Origin: Branchiostoma floridae
Taxonomy: Eukaryota > Chordata > Leptocardii > Amphioxiformes > Branchiostomatidae
Assembly (NCBI RefSeq): GCF_000003815.2
Contig: NC_049982.1
Coordinates: 30,523,530-30,581,658 of the forward strand
Direction: 5' to 3'
DNA: 58,129 nucleotides
In this document: positions 12,518 to 22,960 of the stretch, piece after piece
Numbering within the stretch: the stretch's first letter is position 1
How the letters are laid out: each line of letters opens with the position of its first letter
Translations under genes and position numbers: made by a program
The notes under the pieces: model-generated
The model's input: only the letters and a program-made list of their open reading frames with translations
Told to the model about the DNA's origin: nothing
The model's database searches: none

Positions 12518-14666
12518 CTAGTGAATAACCGGGAGCTCAGTATAACACGGCTGGATACCAGGCTATTAGGTGTCTAGAACTGTTGACAAAATCATAGCTG
12601 TTTCATCTCGACGGACATCGATGTACAGGTGAATAAACAAGTATTTTCATGTCTCTATCTCTCTATATAGATATATTCACACATGAATTGAAGATGTACC
12701 TCGACATCCTTGTATGTGATATGCCCCCCTCAAAGTTGCTCAGGTACCTGACAAAAACGCCATCTGTCAACAATATGTATACTGCACTAATGTGAGTGAG
12801 AAAAACATGGAAGGAAAGCTTCTAGGTGCACCGTTGCATGCGCTATTGAGAGGCTGGTTTCCCTGAAATATCTTTAACTGAAGTTTTTTACTAACGTTAA
12901 GATAAAAAAGGCTATTTTAGGTAACTATCTAATAGAAAGTATGCAATTATATTCAAAATCTTCATCTAAGAAAATATATTTTCATCAAAATCAAAGCAAA
13001 TTTCCATTTATTCCAAAACATTGATTGATTCATTTTTAGCCGATGTAAGATCATTTCATGTAACAAGCAGCTAGCGAGATTGACGCTATCAAGTGTACAG
13101 GAGCACACCATGAACGCATACTCGTGGTAAATCTATCCACACCTCCGCGCTCAGCTCAAACTGCAGTACTAGTATGAACCGCTACGTGTCGTTAATGGAC
13201 GGGTTTCGTCCATAGCCGTTGTAGAGTACTTACACAGCTACTGGTGTTGTGGCTAAAAACATTGGGCGAGAATACACAGTAATTGAAAGATCGAAGTGAA
13301 GTTTTGAGTGTCCTCCGAAAGAATTAATCTCATTAATGTCAGTCAGTCTGCCAGTCATACTATGACAAACTACGCAAGAACTTAACGACAAAAATTTCAA
13401 TTCCGGTGCTCATAGATACAAAGAATCAATACGAGGTTCCAACTTAACGGAGGTACAATCGGATGCCTTGACAACACATGCGGATTGTTTTTATAAAATA
13501 CTGAATGCTGGACAATCTTCTTCTTCGCCGCATATCAGTTTTGGTTAATACTGAGGCGAGCCATCATTGTGCATGTCTAAGAACGAAAAGAAAGACATAC
13601 ATGCCTCGGATAAAGTTCTGAATATGTTTTCTTACCACCATTTATGACTGTGAAACTCATATATTATGCAAACGATTTTCTTTCTACACCTTGGGTTCGT
13701 TCTAACGAGTGATGGGATACATCTTACCAACCAATCACCGAATAAGTCTCCATCCGGATTAACGATTCATAAAAAAGACAGAGTTGGGCACAAGCGCATT
13801 TTATTTAGCAATAAAACTGCAGATACTTATTGTCAACAGGATTAACAAAAAGTGGCAATTCTAAAACTGTTATATAAAAAAAATCTACCGGTGTCGCTTC
13901 CATTACTTAGTGACTACTACAAGAAATGCAATTTATATACTAGTACTAGCATAACTCTAGCTTTCATATGGCTACTTGATATAAGAATTCTTTTCTATCT
14001 CTTTCTGTTTGTTTTCATTCTGTTTCATTAATCATAATATATTGTTATCCCACGGGGATTACATCCATATTTCCAACACGAAATAGTGCATACGACATTG
14101 TGTTTACAAATTAGATAAGTTAACAAATGTTGTTTACCCAAATGTTGTGACGTCTTTCTTGAGATTATGCTTACTCGTTGTTATCTTATTACCTAAGTTA
14201 TGTTTTGATTCAGCGCTCGGGAGTAGGACAACGTTACGGGTGATATTGGTACATAAATGTATCAAAGCACCCTTCTCCGTTGACCATCCCTCATTGCTCA
14301 GATCCTACACTATTTCATATCTAAATAAATATTTCAATAAATATGAATAAATAATTATCAATGCACTAATGGTAGTTAAGCAAGATACTTTTCACTGAAG
14401 CAAACTTAGCTGCGAGAGATTTCAAGCAAGCAAACAATCATTTCAATATGAAGTACTTTAGCAATATGACAGTCTAACATAGTACAGTTCTAGCGCTGCA
14501 ACGGATTGTGGGTAAGGTCAGAGATCAAAGCCCCCCAGAAGTAAACATCCATGTAAAAACGTTACAAACAGGTTTAGACAAGTGAGGTACCTTAACCTTT
14601 GACCTAGACCATAATTCATGACTGTGCACACGAAACTGGGAAATGGCATGGCGCCATGACTGCACC
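12517..14666. other. Intergenic DNA downstream of secreted gene A
   Basis: AT-rich, with no supported exon. For the minus-strand gene ending at 14667, the nearest clear AATAAA on its strand is at 13805-13800, about 860 nt after the stop. If used, it would imply a long 3' UTR. I cannot confirm the true cleavage site. Confidence 0.35.
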
Positions 14667-14813
14667 TTACTGCGCGTGCGCCTGCATGCCGGTGCGCATG
14701 ACCGTGAGACTATGGCGGACTGAGGACAGATGACGCTTGAAGGTGTGCAGAAGGACCAGGTTGCAGGGGGTGGAGCGGACATACTCCGACTGGGGAATCC
14801 CAAGGGAACGGAT
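14667..14813 (-). CDS. Gene A coding exon 4: end of helix C and helix D
   Basis: 48 codons plus TAA (14669-14667), after an acceptor ccatag. It contains SLGIPQ, the conserved TPCNLVLLHTFKRH and a basic, amphipathic C-terminal helix. Gene B shows LPQ, DTPCSLVLLQAFKRQ at the same place. The last ten residues are not conserved. Confidence 0.8.
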   Translation of the reverse strand: MRSLGIPQSEYVRSTPCNLVLLHTFKRHLSSVRHSLTVMRTGMQAHAQ

Positions 14814-17735
14814 CTATGGAAAAAAGAAAGAAAGAAACCTAATTAGCGCCAATATTTATATGTGTTTGAAACGTAAAGCAAACATACTCAACATTGCTCA
14901 TATATCTGCAAAAGAACTGTTTATACAAAAATATTATTTAACCCCTGAGTACGCAGTACAGTGGTGGTTGTTCATCTATGTAAAGCAAAACTTTATTTTT
15001 CGTAGAGGTAAAGACTACAAACTAGGTTCAGATTCAAAATCTGAAATCTGAGACTAGAATAGCGAAATGCCACACTTTGGTACATTATGTTCATTCTAGG
15101 CAATATTGCAATAGACATATAACATGTATATTTCGCCCATTTTATTTCAGCAGTTTTGGGAAATTTGGGGTAAGTCCTAACTTATATGTAGTGTTGGTTA
15201 ATGGTTAGTTAAAGTTTAGTTTATCCATTATGTTTCACCCACACTACAGTTATAGATGAAATATATTGTTATTATTATTTCTTCATCATTCTGTGGAAGA
15301 AATATTTACCGTGCGCTGGACTTGACGAACGCCCTCTGGTATGTTGTCGAGTCCAGTGTCGTTCTCGTCCCCAAGATAGTCCGGCCCCAGGTCCTCCAGC
15401 ACCGGCTCCAGGACACAGTTCCACAGCTTCAGGGACAGCTGACTGGTCACCAGGTCCGCCTCGATCTTTAAAAAGAGAATGCCTAATTAGTACATTCTTG
15501 CCTTCATGTTAAAAACGACCTTTAAAGCCGCCAGTTGAAACAAACTCGCCAAGCGAGGCTTTCATGGTGCTCTGTGTTTCAACTATGGCACTCTGATCAT
15601 GATCTTCACATAGTTTAAATTATGGTAAACTGATATACAAGCAACTGTGGTACTTTGATGTAATTACATACCTACCAACCTACCGTACACAATATTACAA
15701 CTATGGTACTCAAATGTACAGAGCTTCAACTGGAACTCTGATACACATAGAGACTATATATAGTATGGTACTCTGATATACAATTTCATTTTAACTACGG
15801 TATGTATATATGCATAATCTCAACTATGTATATTATATGGTACTCTGATACCCAGACCGTTTTAACGATCACATTCCCATACATTTCCAACTATGGTACC
15901 CTAATAGTATTGCATACATTCTTTCAACTATTATAACGTTATATCAATGCACACAGAGTTTGAACATTTCTCAAAATAGTGTATGTTGAAAGATAGAGTT
16001 AACGTTATTTGTTACCTGGGGGATGGACATGGTGTTGTTGGAGGGTATCAGTCGAGACCTGCATAGTGGATTCCCCAATCCCTCTAAGAAACCAACAGGA
16101 CAGACGTTGTCGTCGCACTGCAAAAGAGAGAAAATATGTCAGAATGCGACGACAGACGACATAGCCAAATGGGATCTATTGGCCCCATACCAATGAGCTT
16201 GGTTTGGAATTGAATACTTGTTTAAACACTTCCTTGTCATAGATCAGATACACACATGTGCCGTAGTTAAAGTCTTCGGACAGTTTTCACAAATAAGACT
16301 CTGTGATATGTACATCTGTCGTACGACTGCCACATACGAGCACAAGCTAAGGACACTCTTGGTGTAGTCGTACACATTGTTATGAACCAACTGTGAACTA
16401 TGCCATCACTACCACTCAGCCCCCCCCCCCTCATTTTAGAAGTAGACTTGTCCTGTTACCTGAGTCCTGGAGAGAAGACAATAAAGTATGAAGCTTTCCA
16501 AAAGTCCAGTGTGCGGCCAGTTTGTTACAACTCATCAAACAAGAACTTAAAACACATGTCGTCTACGATTCCTGCCTTGTTGTGGAAAAGGCTGGCTAAG
16601 ATCCCTGTCAATGGTTAGGTCTGTCACATCAAACAGATTCCGCTACATCGTACGACTCCTTGCCACAGATGCCATAAAAGTCAGACAAAAAAGACGAAAA
16701 ATACCTTAAAGTATATGCCCTGCCAGCATGCTACATAAATGCATGTCTATTACTCTAGTCTTGAGTGCCAACAATTGCCCAAAATACTTAGAAAATGCAG
16801 CACACGCTATTCATTCTGGCGGTACGAGATCTTAAGAAAGCATGCGCGTGTTTATGTTTGACAGGATTGTGTTACTGACTACTGTTTCTGTGGTTTACCA
16901 TTTGCCGAGCTATTGTTGTAGGGACTATCATGTGTCACTAATGGACATAGTATCGTTTTTCTTCGCAGAAGTGCTACACAAGGCCGCTTGGTGGACAATA
17001 ATGGGACAGACAGATGCAATATGCACAGAAAGTAGGAGGAAATGAACTACGAAGACTTCTACGTAAAATTCCTGGAATTTTCAACATTTGTGTTTTCCGC
17101 TTGGATACCAAACACCTGAATCATAGCTGGGAAACCCCTTGCATGTGGTCTCCGAGCAGATGTTGGGATTTTTAGTAGCGCTTTTTTGTCGTAGAAAGCG
17201 CCACTAAAAAGAAGCATTTAATGCTTCCAGAAACGCGCAACATATAGATTATATCAGCTAAAGCAAATAAGCAAAACGGACATAGCCAAACCTACAATCA
17301 GATGTCAAGAAATAGCTTGAACAACGTTTTCCCTGACATTATATTTATCCGCTAGGTAACCTATATCCGTTATTTTTAAGTATATTAGTTTGACGGACGG
17401 TGGTTTTAAACTAAAACATTCAAAATATTTCAGTTCAAAACCACCACCCTAAACAACGGATATAGGCTACCTCTTGGATAAAGGTGACCTAGCGTCATAT
17501 AGCTTTGATACATTTCCAGTAGACACTATCTGTAATTCTAACTTACGTGGTTGTCCTTGGCGCTGTTGTAAGCGATGTCTACAGTTGTCTCCAACACCTC
17601 TACAGCATCCCGCAGGTTACCCAGACGGTCCCTCAGGCTAGGAGAGGATCGTGCCGGCCGGGGGTGTCCGACTGCTCCCGGGGTGCCGAGTAGGCAGAGA
17701 CCCACGAAAAGTGCGATGATCTTAACAATGGCCAT
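14667..17735 (-). CDS. Secreted four-helix cytokine-like protein A (197 aa), whole gene
   Basis: Four coding exons (17735-17547, 16117-16016, 15465-15310, 14813-14667) join through three phase-0 introns with GT/AG ends to give 197 residues. Residues 1-23 (MAIVKIIALFVGLCLLGTPG...) are a signal peptide, so the product should be exported. Helical segments are likely at about 33-60, 100-121, 140-154 and 163-188. Five cysteines lie at about 64, 69, 82, 114 and 166. N-glycosylation sequons lie at about 90 (NNT) and in exon 3 (NDT). The paralogue is gene B at 22817-25063, with the same exon lengths to within a few codons except exon 1. The exon plan is that of short-chain class-I helical cytokines, and helix D (FKRHLSSVRHSLTVM) resembles the last helix of IL-6/GH-type hormones. 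This family call is inference; a novel secreted hormone is the alternative. Confidence 0.7.
15310..15465 (-). CDS. Gene A coding exon 3: helix B and start of helix C
   Basis: 52 codons bounded by tttaaag and CGCACG/gtaaat, phase 0. It starts IEADLVTSQLSLKLWNCVLE. The stretch LKxWNCVLEPVxEDxG is the best conserved part between genes A and B. An acidic loop with the sequon NDT follows, then GVRQVQRT, which could begin a third helix running into exon 4. Confidence 0.8.
15580..15920. repeat. Degenerate repeat in intron 2 of gene A
   Basis: Variants of caactatggtactctgatat recur about eight times at irregular 30-60 bp spacing. They are imperfect, so this is an old minisatellite or a decayed array. 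It fills most of the intron between exons 3 and 2. Confidence 0.6.
16016..16117 (-). CDS. Gene A coding exon 2: cysteine-rich loop
   Basis: 34 codons bounded by cttttgcag and CCCCAG/gtaac, phase 0 on both sides. It contains CDDNVCPVGFLEGLGNPLCR and the sequon NNT. Of the 34 residues, 17 are identical in gene B exon 2, including all three cysteines, the GF(L)-G-GNPLCR core and the N-x-T sequon at the same position. The size and place match the short AB-loop exon of helical cytokine genes. Confidence 0.8.
17345..17482. repeat. Hairpin element (~138 bp) in intron 1 of gene A
   Basis: The outer arms ttatccgctaggtaacctat and ataggctacctcttggataa are near-complementary. The inner arms ggtggttttaaact and agttcaaaaccacc continue the stem. 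A smaller hairpin lies at about 17170-17213 (ttttagtagcgcttt / aaagcgccactaaaa). Both look like small non-autonomous elements. Confidence 0.75.
17547..17735 (-). CDS. Gene A coding exon 1: signal peptide and helix A
   Basis: The ATG is at 17735-17733. It is followed by 63 codons and a donor after GACAACCAC (gtaagt). The hydrophobic core IIALFVGLCLLG marks the signal peptide. The rest (SLRDRLGNLRDAVEVLETTV and on) has a heptad-like pattern of an amphipathic helix and matches gene B in its AK(D/E)N ending. A 3' splice site at 17758-17757 just upstream implies a separate 5' UTR exon. Confidence 0.75.
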
Positions 17736-18206
17736 TTCTGCTCCAAAGTTTCTGCTCTGAGAAATTGAAAAGAATAAACGGTCATGACTATCAAAATTCA
17801 TTCGTAGATTCGTGAATGAATATAATGCGACAGGCCTTTTGCCACATTCGAGATTTTTGTAGTTTCGTGGCATTCGGACGTCACGACAGAAAAAACACTT
17901 CAGAAAATACTTTCTGTCGTTTTTTTTTAAATTTTTGGTATTTCAAATTGAGCTCGCTAATATTTCAATAGAGCTCGTTTGTATAAATTCATGTCTAAAT
18001 AACTGCAGTCTGTTCTATTTATCTTGTCCTTATAGTTTTTTCTCAATTTTAATGGATTTCACGGTAAATATCACGATTGATTGAATATGGTAGGGATAAC
18101 TTACTTGCATCACCGGTTAAAAAACTAGTCATTTAAAAAAACATGCCAACCATCGTAGGGATAAAGACTATAGCTACAAAAATAGTAGAAAAAGAGGCAA
18201 GCTCAC

Positions 18207-18258
18207 CTGATTGTTATTTTCTTCACTTCCACACACTGTCTTGGAGAAGAGTGTTTCT
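18207..18258 (-). other. Gene A non-coding first exon (predicted)
   Basis: Downstream of the TATA box the minus strand reads about 50 nt and then meets a consensus donor, caatcag/gtgagc (GT at 18206-18205). The matching acceptor is at 17758-17757, just before the ATG. No ATG lies between the predicted cap site and the donor. The start of transcription (~18258) is estimated from the TATA distance. Confidence 0.5.
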
Positions 18259-18282
18259 TAGTGAAATGTCGTTTTGGGCCAT

Positions 18283-18290
18283 TATTTATA
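18283..18290 (-). promoter_or_regulatory. Gene A TATA box
   Basis: TATAAATA on the minus strand, about 75 nt before the first donor site. Gene B has TATAAAAA in the same arrangement, which supports both. A kB-consensus match (gggacattcc) lies at 19415-19424, about 1.1 kb upstream, but such a match is expected by chance several times in a window this size. Confidence 0.55.
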
Positions 18291-19669
18291 CCTGCAAATG
18301 AACAATTGACTGATGTAGATGTTTCCCAAATTAGAAAGAGTGAGCTCAGGTATTTTACCCGCGCGACGAGAAAATATTTTACCCGTCGCCATGTGATGGA
18401 AAGATACAAGACGGAAATTGTGCGGAATCCAGGAAGTTGAAAACAGCGTTGAGCGTCATATCGTGACTGGAGAGCCATATGACTGTTCTGCCAGAAAAGC
18501 GATTTGACTGACACAAAAGTGATTTGGCTGTCCCAAAAAGCTCACATTATGGAACGCAAACTGCCAATTCCTAAATATTTCTAATGATAGCAACTTCTTT
18601 GCCATACAAAATTGAGTTATAAGTAGTTTGATAGTATTTGGCTAATGCATTTAACGTTTACAATGCTTATACCTGGAATTATCAGGACGTCACGCGATCG
18701 CTAATGTACACAACTCTATATCTAGTTACAAGTGCCATTGTTCTGTTTTCAAAGCGTAACGGAATCCTCTGGTTAGTCCAATGAGTACCACTAAGCTACA
18801 GTTGTAGTCACTGTCGTTGTAAGATTGCTCGATGAAGAGACACAGTGACACAAAACCAAAAAGATGTTACGAAAGAAATATGCCTTGCTTTTTGTTCATT
18901 GCCATTGCTTATTGGGTGTAACGAATAGTCATTCTTCACAGAAAGCGGCTGAATTGGAAGGAGCTTTCAATGGGCGGGGCTATCAAACGACACATGTGTG
19001 TAAACATTCGTTTGTAACACAAGACAATTTAAGACAGGAAGGAAATAATACTAGCAGGGATTGGTGTAGAGTTAAATGGGCTATCCCCGCCATGTTTTGC
19101 TGTGACCGCACCGCCACGTGTGCCTTAAAATGTTAAATTGGGGACTTTACGAAAGACCACACCTTCAATACCATGTCACGAACTATAGGATCATCATGTT
19201 GTTTATGATGTAACACCGGGTTCTCAAAGCAACGCTTACGTCACATCCCCTACACCACGCCTTCCTGTCATCTTTTAAAACGTTGAATCACAAGGTGGCG
19301 TGATCGTAGGAATTTTGAGGTGCGTTCCACCCACGTTTAATCTTCAACAACGTCATTGGTGTCGATGTCACTTTTAAGAACATTACGGTCCATTACCTTT
19401 TGTGGTTGGAAAAGGGGACATTCCTACTGCTATCACGATAATAACAAAATACACGAATATCTATTGGTCAAACCGCATACATGTAATACGTTATATTTGA
19501 CCCATTTGCAGAAATGAAGAACACGCAAAGTCTTGCTTGGATTCAGAAAGTCTCATCAGGAACAAGCTTGTCCTTTGAAATGGTCTTGGGGGACTCTCAA
19601 TCGTTAAAACTCTGCCCATTAAGGTATAACAGAACACAGTTTTTTTCGCCTATTTGGATTTACGTCGTT
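18291..19669. other. Upstream flank of gene A, no gene seen
   Basis: AT-rich, with two tattttaccc(g) boxes near 18351 and 18373. A 90-codon plus-strand frame at 18864-19136 starts with a hydrophobic stretch, but it lacks splice or promoter support and is not conserved with anything here. I treat it as chance. Confidence 0.4.
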
Positions 19670-19923
19670 ATACCCCCCTCACATTAGGCGCGCTTCGATC
19701 GGNNNNNNNNNNNNNNNNNNNNNNNNNNNNNNNNNNNNNNNNNNNNNNNNNNNNNNNNNNNNNNNNNNNNNNNNNNNNNNNNNNNNNNNNNNNNNNNNNN
19801 NNTGACCCTGATGCCGACGAAGAAATGGCAGAGTTCCCCCTTCCCGTCAGGGTCATGCCTCCTCGTAATTTAGAGCTCGCAGACTCGTCGTCCGATCGAA
19901 TCGTGCCTAATGTGAGGGGGTAT
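19670..19923. mobile_element. Terminal-inverted-repeat element interrupted by an assembly gap
   Basis: The ends atacccccctcacattaggc (left) and gcctaatgtgagggggtat (right) are inverted repeats that continue inwards to cgatcgg/ccgatcg. A second inverted pair, tgaccctga and tcagggtca, flanks 19803-19855. The N run 19703-19802 sits inside. This is a fold-back, non-autonomous element; the gap is probably an assembly failure at the palindrome and its size is arbitrary. Confidence 0.75.
19703..19802. other. Assembly gap (100 N)
   Basis: Exactly 100 Ns, the conventional placeholder for a gap of unknown length. Confidence 0.99.
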
Positions 19924-21389
19924 TAAGAACCCCAAAGTGAGAAGCTTCGACGCTTCAACCGAGAACTGTTTGGTGTATTTGGCAAATTTACAGCCACTCG
20001 ATGACGAATTACTTATTACAGCACACGCTTGAAGTTTGAGGTATACTCACTTTTATATGATCGGCAAATGAGACACTATCAGACAAAATGTACAGGGGTG
20101 TGTCAATGGATTAGAAGCCTTATGTTCCTGTTAGTTGTGTTAATCTTTAAAAAACACATTTCCGCATCAAATGGCCATTAGGTGGTGTCATTTCTTTATT
20201 TCTTGGGCCACACACAGTTGTAAAAGCACCACAGACGGGGGCTAAACCAATAATAGGGGTGTATGTCCAACGACAAGTCAGTTCGTTGCTGAGCAGAAAT
20301 GTGTAAAATGTGTATAAAGTCTTTCGGGAGGAGGTAACTGTTTTTAAGTCACTTGGTATAACTAGGCATCCATTCTATCGTCGTCAAGCCTGGCTTTCAT
20401 ATGCATTGGTCAAACTTTCTCCGAGGTTCTCTCTGCCGCCTTGGTTATCCTTTCTATGATCTTCTATGACTGGTTTGTGCTTCGCGCGGTAACTCCCACC
20501 ACGGCACGTAAAAGACCGTAAAAGTCCTACCGGTTGCGAAAGATTACCTTGACGGTAGAAAGTGCCTTCTGTCCCGAAGAAAACCTGGTCAATCCACTGG
20601 ATGCTAGGCTACTCGGGTTCGGACTGTCAGACACTGAGTGTATGGTACTGTTACAGTAGGGTATGACGTCACAATGGTCGATGTCGTATTTCCTGTATAC
20701 ATGACCTATGACCTTCGGTGTGTCGTATCCAGGATGTAGACGCACCCGTGTTTTTGGAAATCAGTTGGTAGCGAAGACGTAACGGTAAATTTAGCAAAAA
20801 TGTGACACGCCCAGTTCGTAGATATGAGTCGACGTGAGTCACATGGAATGAATACGTTTATCTTTATTCAAAGAAAACATCAAATAATACAAATAAAAAG
20901 ACCACGACAAAGTCACGGCGGGCTAGCGTTCAAGTAGGGCACAACTTCCATTCTCGCCACCATTTACACATTTTGGAAAATAGAAAAACTGAAACTTATG
21001 TGATAGGAAATGAATTTATAGAATAGTCAAGATTCCCCTTCCAGTGAAAAAAAGAACGTTTTAGGCATTGCAGGTCTCAGCCTTATCATTCGTAAGTTAT
21101 ATCTGTAGCAAACTGTCTTTTTGTGGTAAATTGTCCTTTTTTGGTTGAATTGACAATCTGCGTGTTTGTTTCTTTTTAATCTCAAAACAAAAGGATCGTA
21201 ATGTTTAATCTGCTTAGGTGTTTTTTTTTTGAGACAAAATAAACAAATCTTAGTCTAAAAAGATTGTTATTTCCCAGTGTTTTAGTTGTTCAGGTTTAGG
21301 TATTTCACAGATATTAGACAGCTTTCCCCCTTGCCCGTATAGTTCCAAGGGGGCACACAATAACATTTGTCAATAGGTCTTGTTTTCGA

Positions 21390-21650
21390 TTTTGCTATGG
21401 TCGATTAGGATTAGCTGTGTATGTAATACCATGTATGTGTGTTTGCATGTTAGCGTCAATAACTCGCCAAGCTGAGGATGGATCTTCATGATATTTTGTA
21501 GGTGGATACTATTTGACATTGGGACGAAGATCAAGTTCGATAATAGGCCTCCTAGTGGCTTCCTATGGCACTGCAGCGGACTGTGTATGTAAGTGTGTTT
21601 GAAGGTTACCATAGCTTATGAAGCTGTGGATGGTTCTTCATTAATGAACC
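21390..21650 (+). repeat. Diverged fragment of the octamer-rich repeat family
   Basis: The order of boxes gtcaataactc, gatggatcttcatgatattt, gtaggtggata, gatcaagttcgataatagg and cctcctagtggctt matches the start of the repeat at 48360-48470. It has diverged strongly and lacks the later atgcaaat-rich part. Confidence 0.65.
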
Positions 21651-21789
21651 ATAATGCATTATGCAAAAACGAGACAATGGCATACATTTTTTATGTCCAT
21701 CTAATAAGCACTTGGACCCATTGTTGCAAGTGCTGATTGGATGAACATCGAAATTCTGTGGTCAACCTTTAGTTATATGATTCTCATTT

Positions 21790-22038
21790 GTTTGTTAACC
21801 TTAGTTTATCTGATCCCTTTTACAGTTGTTTCGTTTGGGGTATTATTTTGTATTTTGCTGCTATTTTGTAAGAATATCTCTATGTAAAGTACTTAGCTTT
21901 TATTTGCCTATCTCTATAGTTTATTGTTATGTTTTTAACTGTTGCTGGAGGTGTGGGTCCTGTAAAGGACGTTTAAATCATCCTGTTGCCCACACCTTGA
22001 GCTTTTTTCTGTAAAGTTTAATAAATAAATAAATAAAT
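21790..22038 (+). mobile_element. Possible 3' end of a non-LTR retrotransposon
   Basis: The stretch ends ctgtaaagtttaataaataa with several further ataa repeats, a microsatellite-like tail typical of CR1/L2-type retroposon ends. No open reading frame for a reverse transcriptase is present, so it would be a 5'-truncated copy. Confidence 0.35.
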
Positions 22039-22816
22039 TCCCGAAGCAGTATTTTGTTATCAACATAATGTTCTAGAGTATTAGTACAAATACCTAGATT
22101 GTCTTTACTGAAAGTATTATCTATGATTAGTTCCTAGAAAAGGTTAGATACTAGCAATTTCATAGTCCAACTGTCGTGTATTATTGTACCGGTTGCCATG
22201 CAATGTATCTGTTACAATTGTCGTGCAATCAAGCTCTTCTTCCTTAAAACTTACGCAATCAAAATACGCACTGATTGTAAAATATATTTTAGTATATAAT
22301 AACACTCTTTATTCTCAAATGTTAAGATATATATGACATGTCCCGATGGGACTAACATACATTTCTGACAGAAATGAATACTGTATGATTCATAGAACCT
22401 ACAAAGATCTTCAAACATGTTAGAAACTGCGTTGAATGTTAATAAATACCTTCTGCTCTTCAAGCCATAGAAATATCTTCACCCTTACCCTGTACTACAG
22501 TAGTTCTAGAGGATACGTATGTAAAGCGTTGACATAATGCTTTTTTGGTAGAAACACTATAGTACGTTACCATTATGCCACTTATTCTATTCGTCGATGA
22601 AGGTAAAATGATCAGCCGTAATAATAGTGTGAGTTTCCGAAATCACATCCAGGTATGCAAGTAAGAATCATTTTGCTCACTTCTTCTGTATAATTCTTAT
22701 TTATGAAATATTAATCACCTTGTTACAACTACAACGGACCTAAAACTAAACAAACCTAAAATTCTAAACAAATCTAAGACAAAGCTATATCCAACGACGT
22801 GATGGCTATTTCGGTT

Positions 22817-22960
22817 CTACTTATGCGCATGCGGGTTGGTGCTTGTGACCATGACGTTCACTTCATCAGAGAAGGTCTCGGTCTGACGTTTGAAGGCCTG
22901 TAGGAGTACCAGGCTGCACGGAGTATCACTGAACGTCTGTGGGAGACCCATGTTGCCCAT
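22817..22960 (-). CDS. Gene B coding exon 4: helix D
   Basis: 47 codons plus TAG (22819-22817) after acceptor gtttttcag. GLPQ, DTPCSLVLLQAFKRQ and a final helix with VNVM align with gene A exon 4 with one gap. No N-glycosylation site lies here. Confidence 0.8.
   Translation of the reverse strand: MGNMGLPQTFSDTPCSLVLLQAFKRQTETFSDEVNVMVTSTNPHAHK

Larger units (their letters stand above)
19924..22816. other. Intergenic DNA between genes B and A
   Basis: No supported exon. It holds a fragment of the octamer-rich repeat (21370-21650, listed separately) and a retrotransposon-like tail (~21790-22038). The rest is AT-rich and unassigned. Confidence 0.4.

Noticed and set aside
18864-19136. 90-codon plus-strand frame with a hydrophobic start, possible secreted peptide
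   Set aside because: No promoter, splice sites, paralogue or regular cysteine pattern; one such frame is expected by chance here.
19415-19424. NF-kB site for secreted gene A
   Set aside because: The match to GGGRNWYYCC is exact, but it is isolated, over 1 kb upstream, and within chance expectation.
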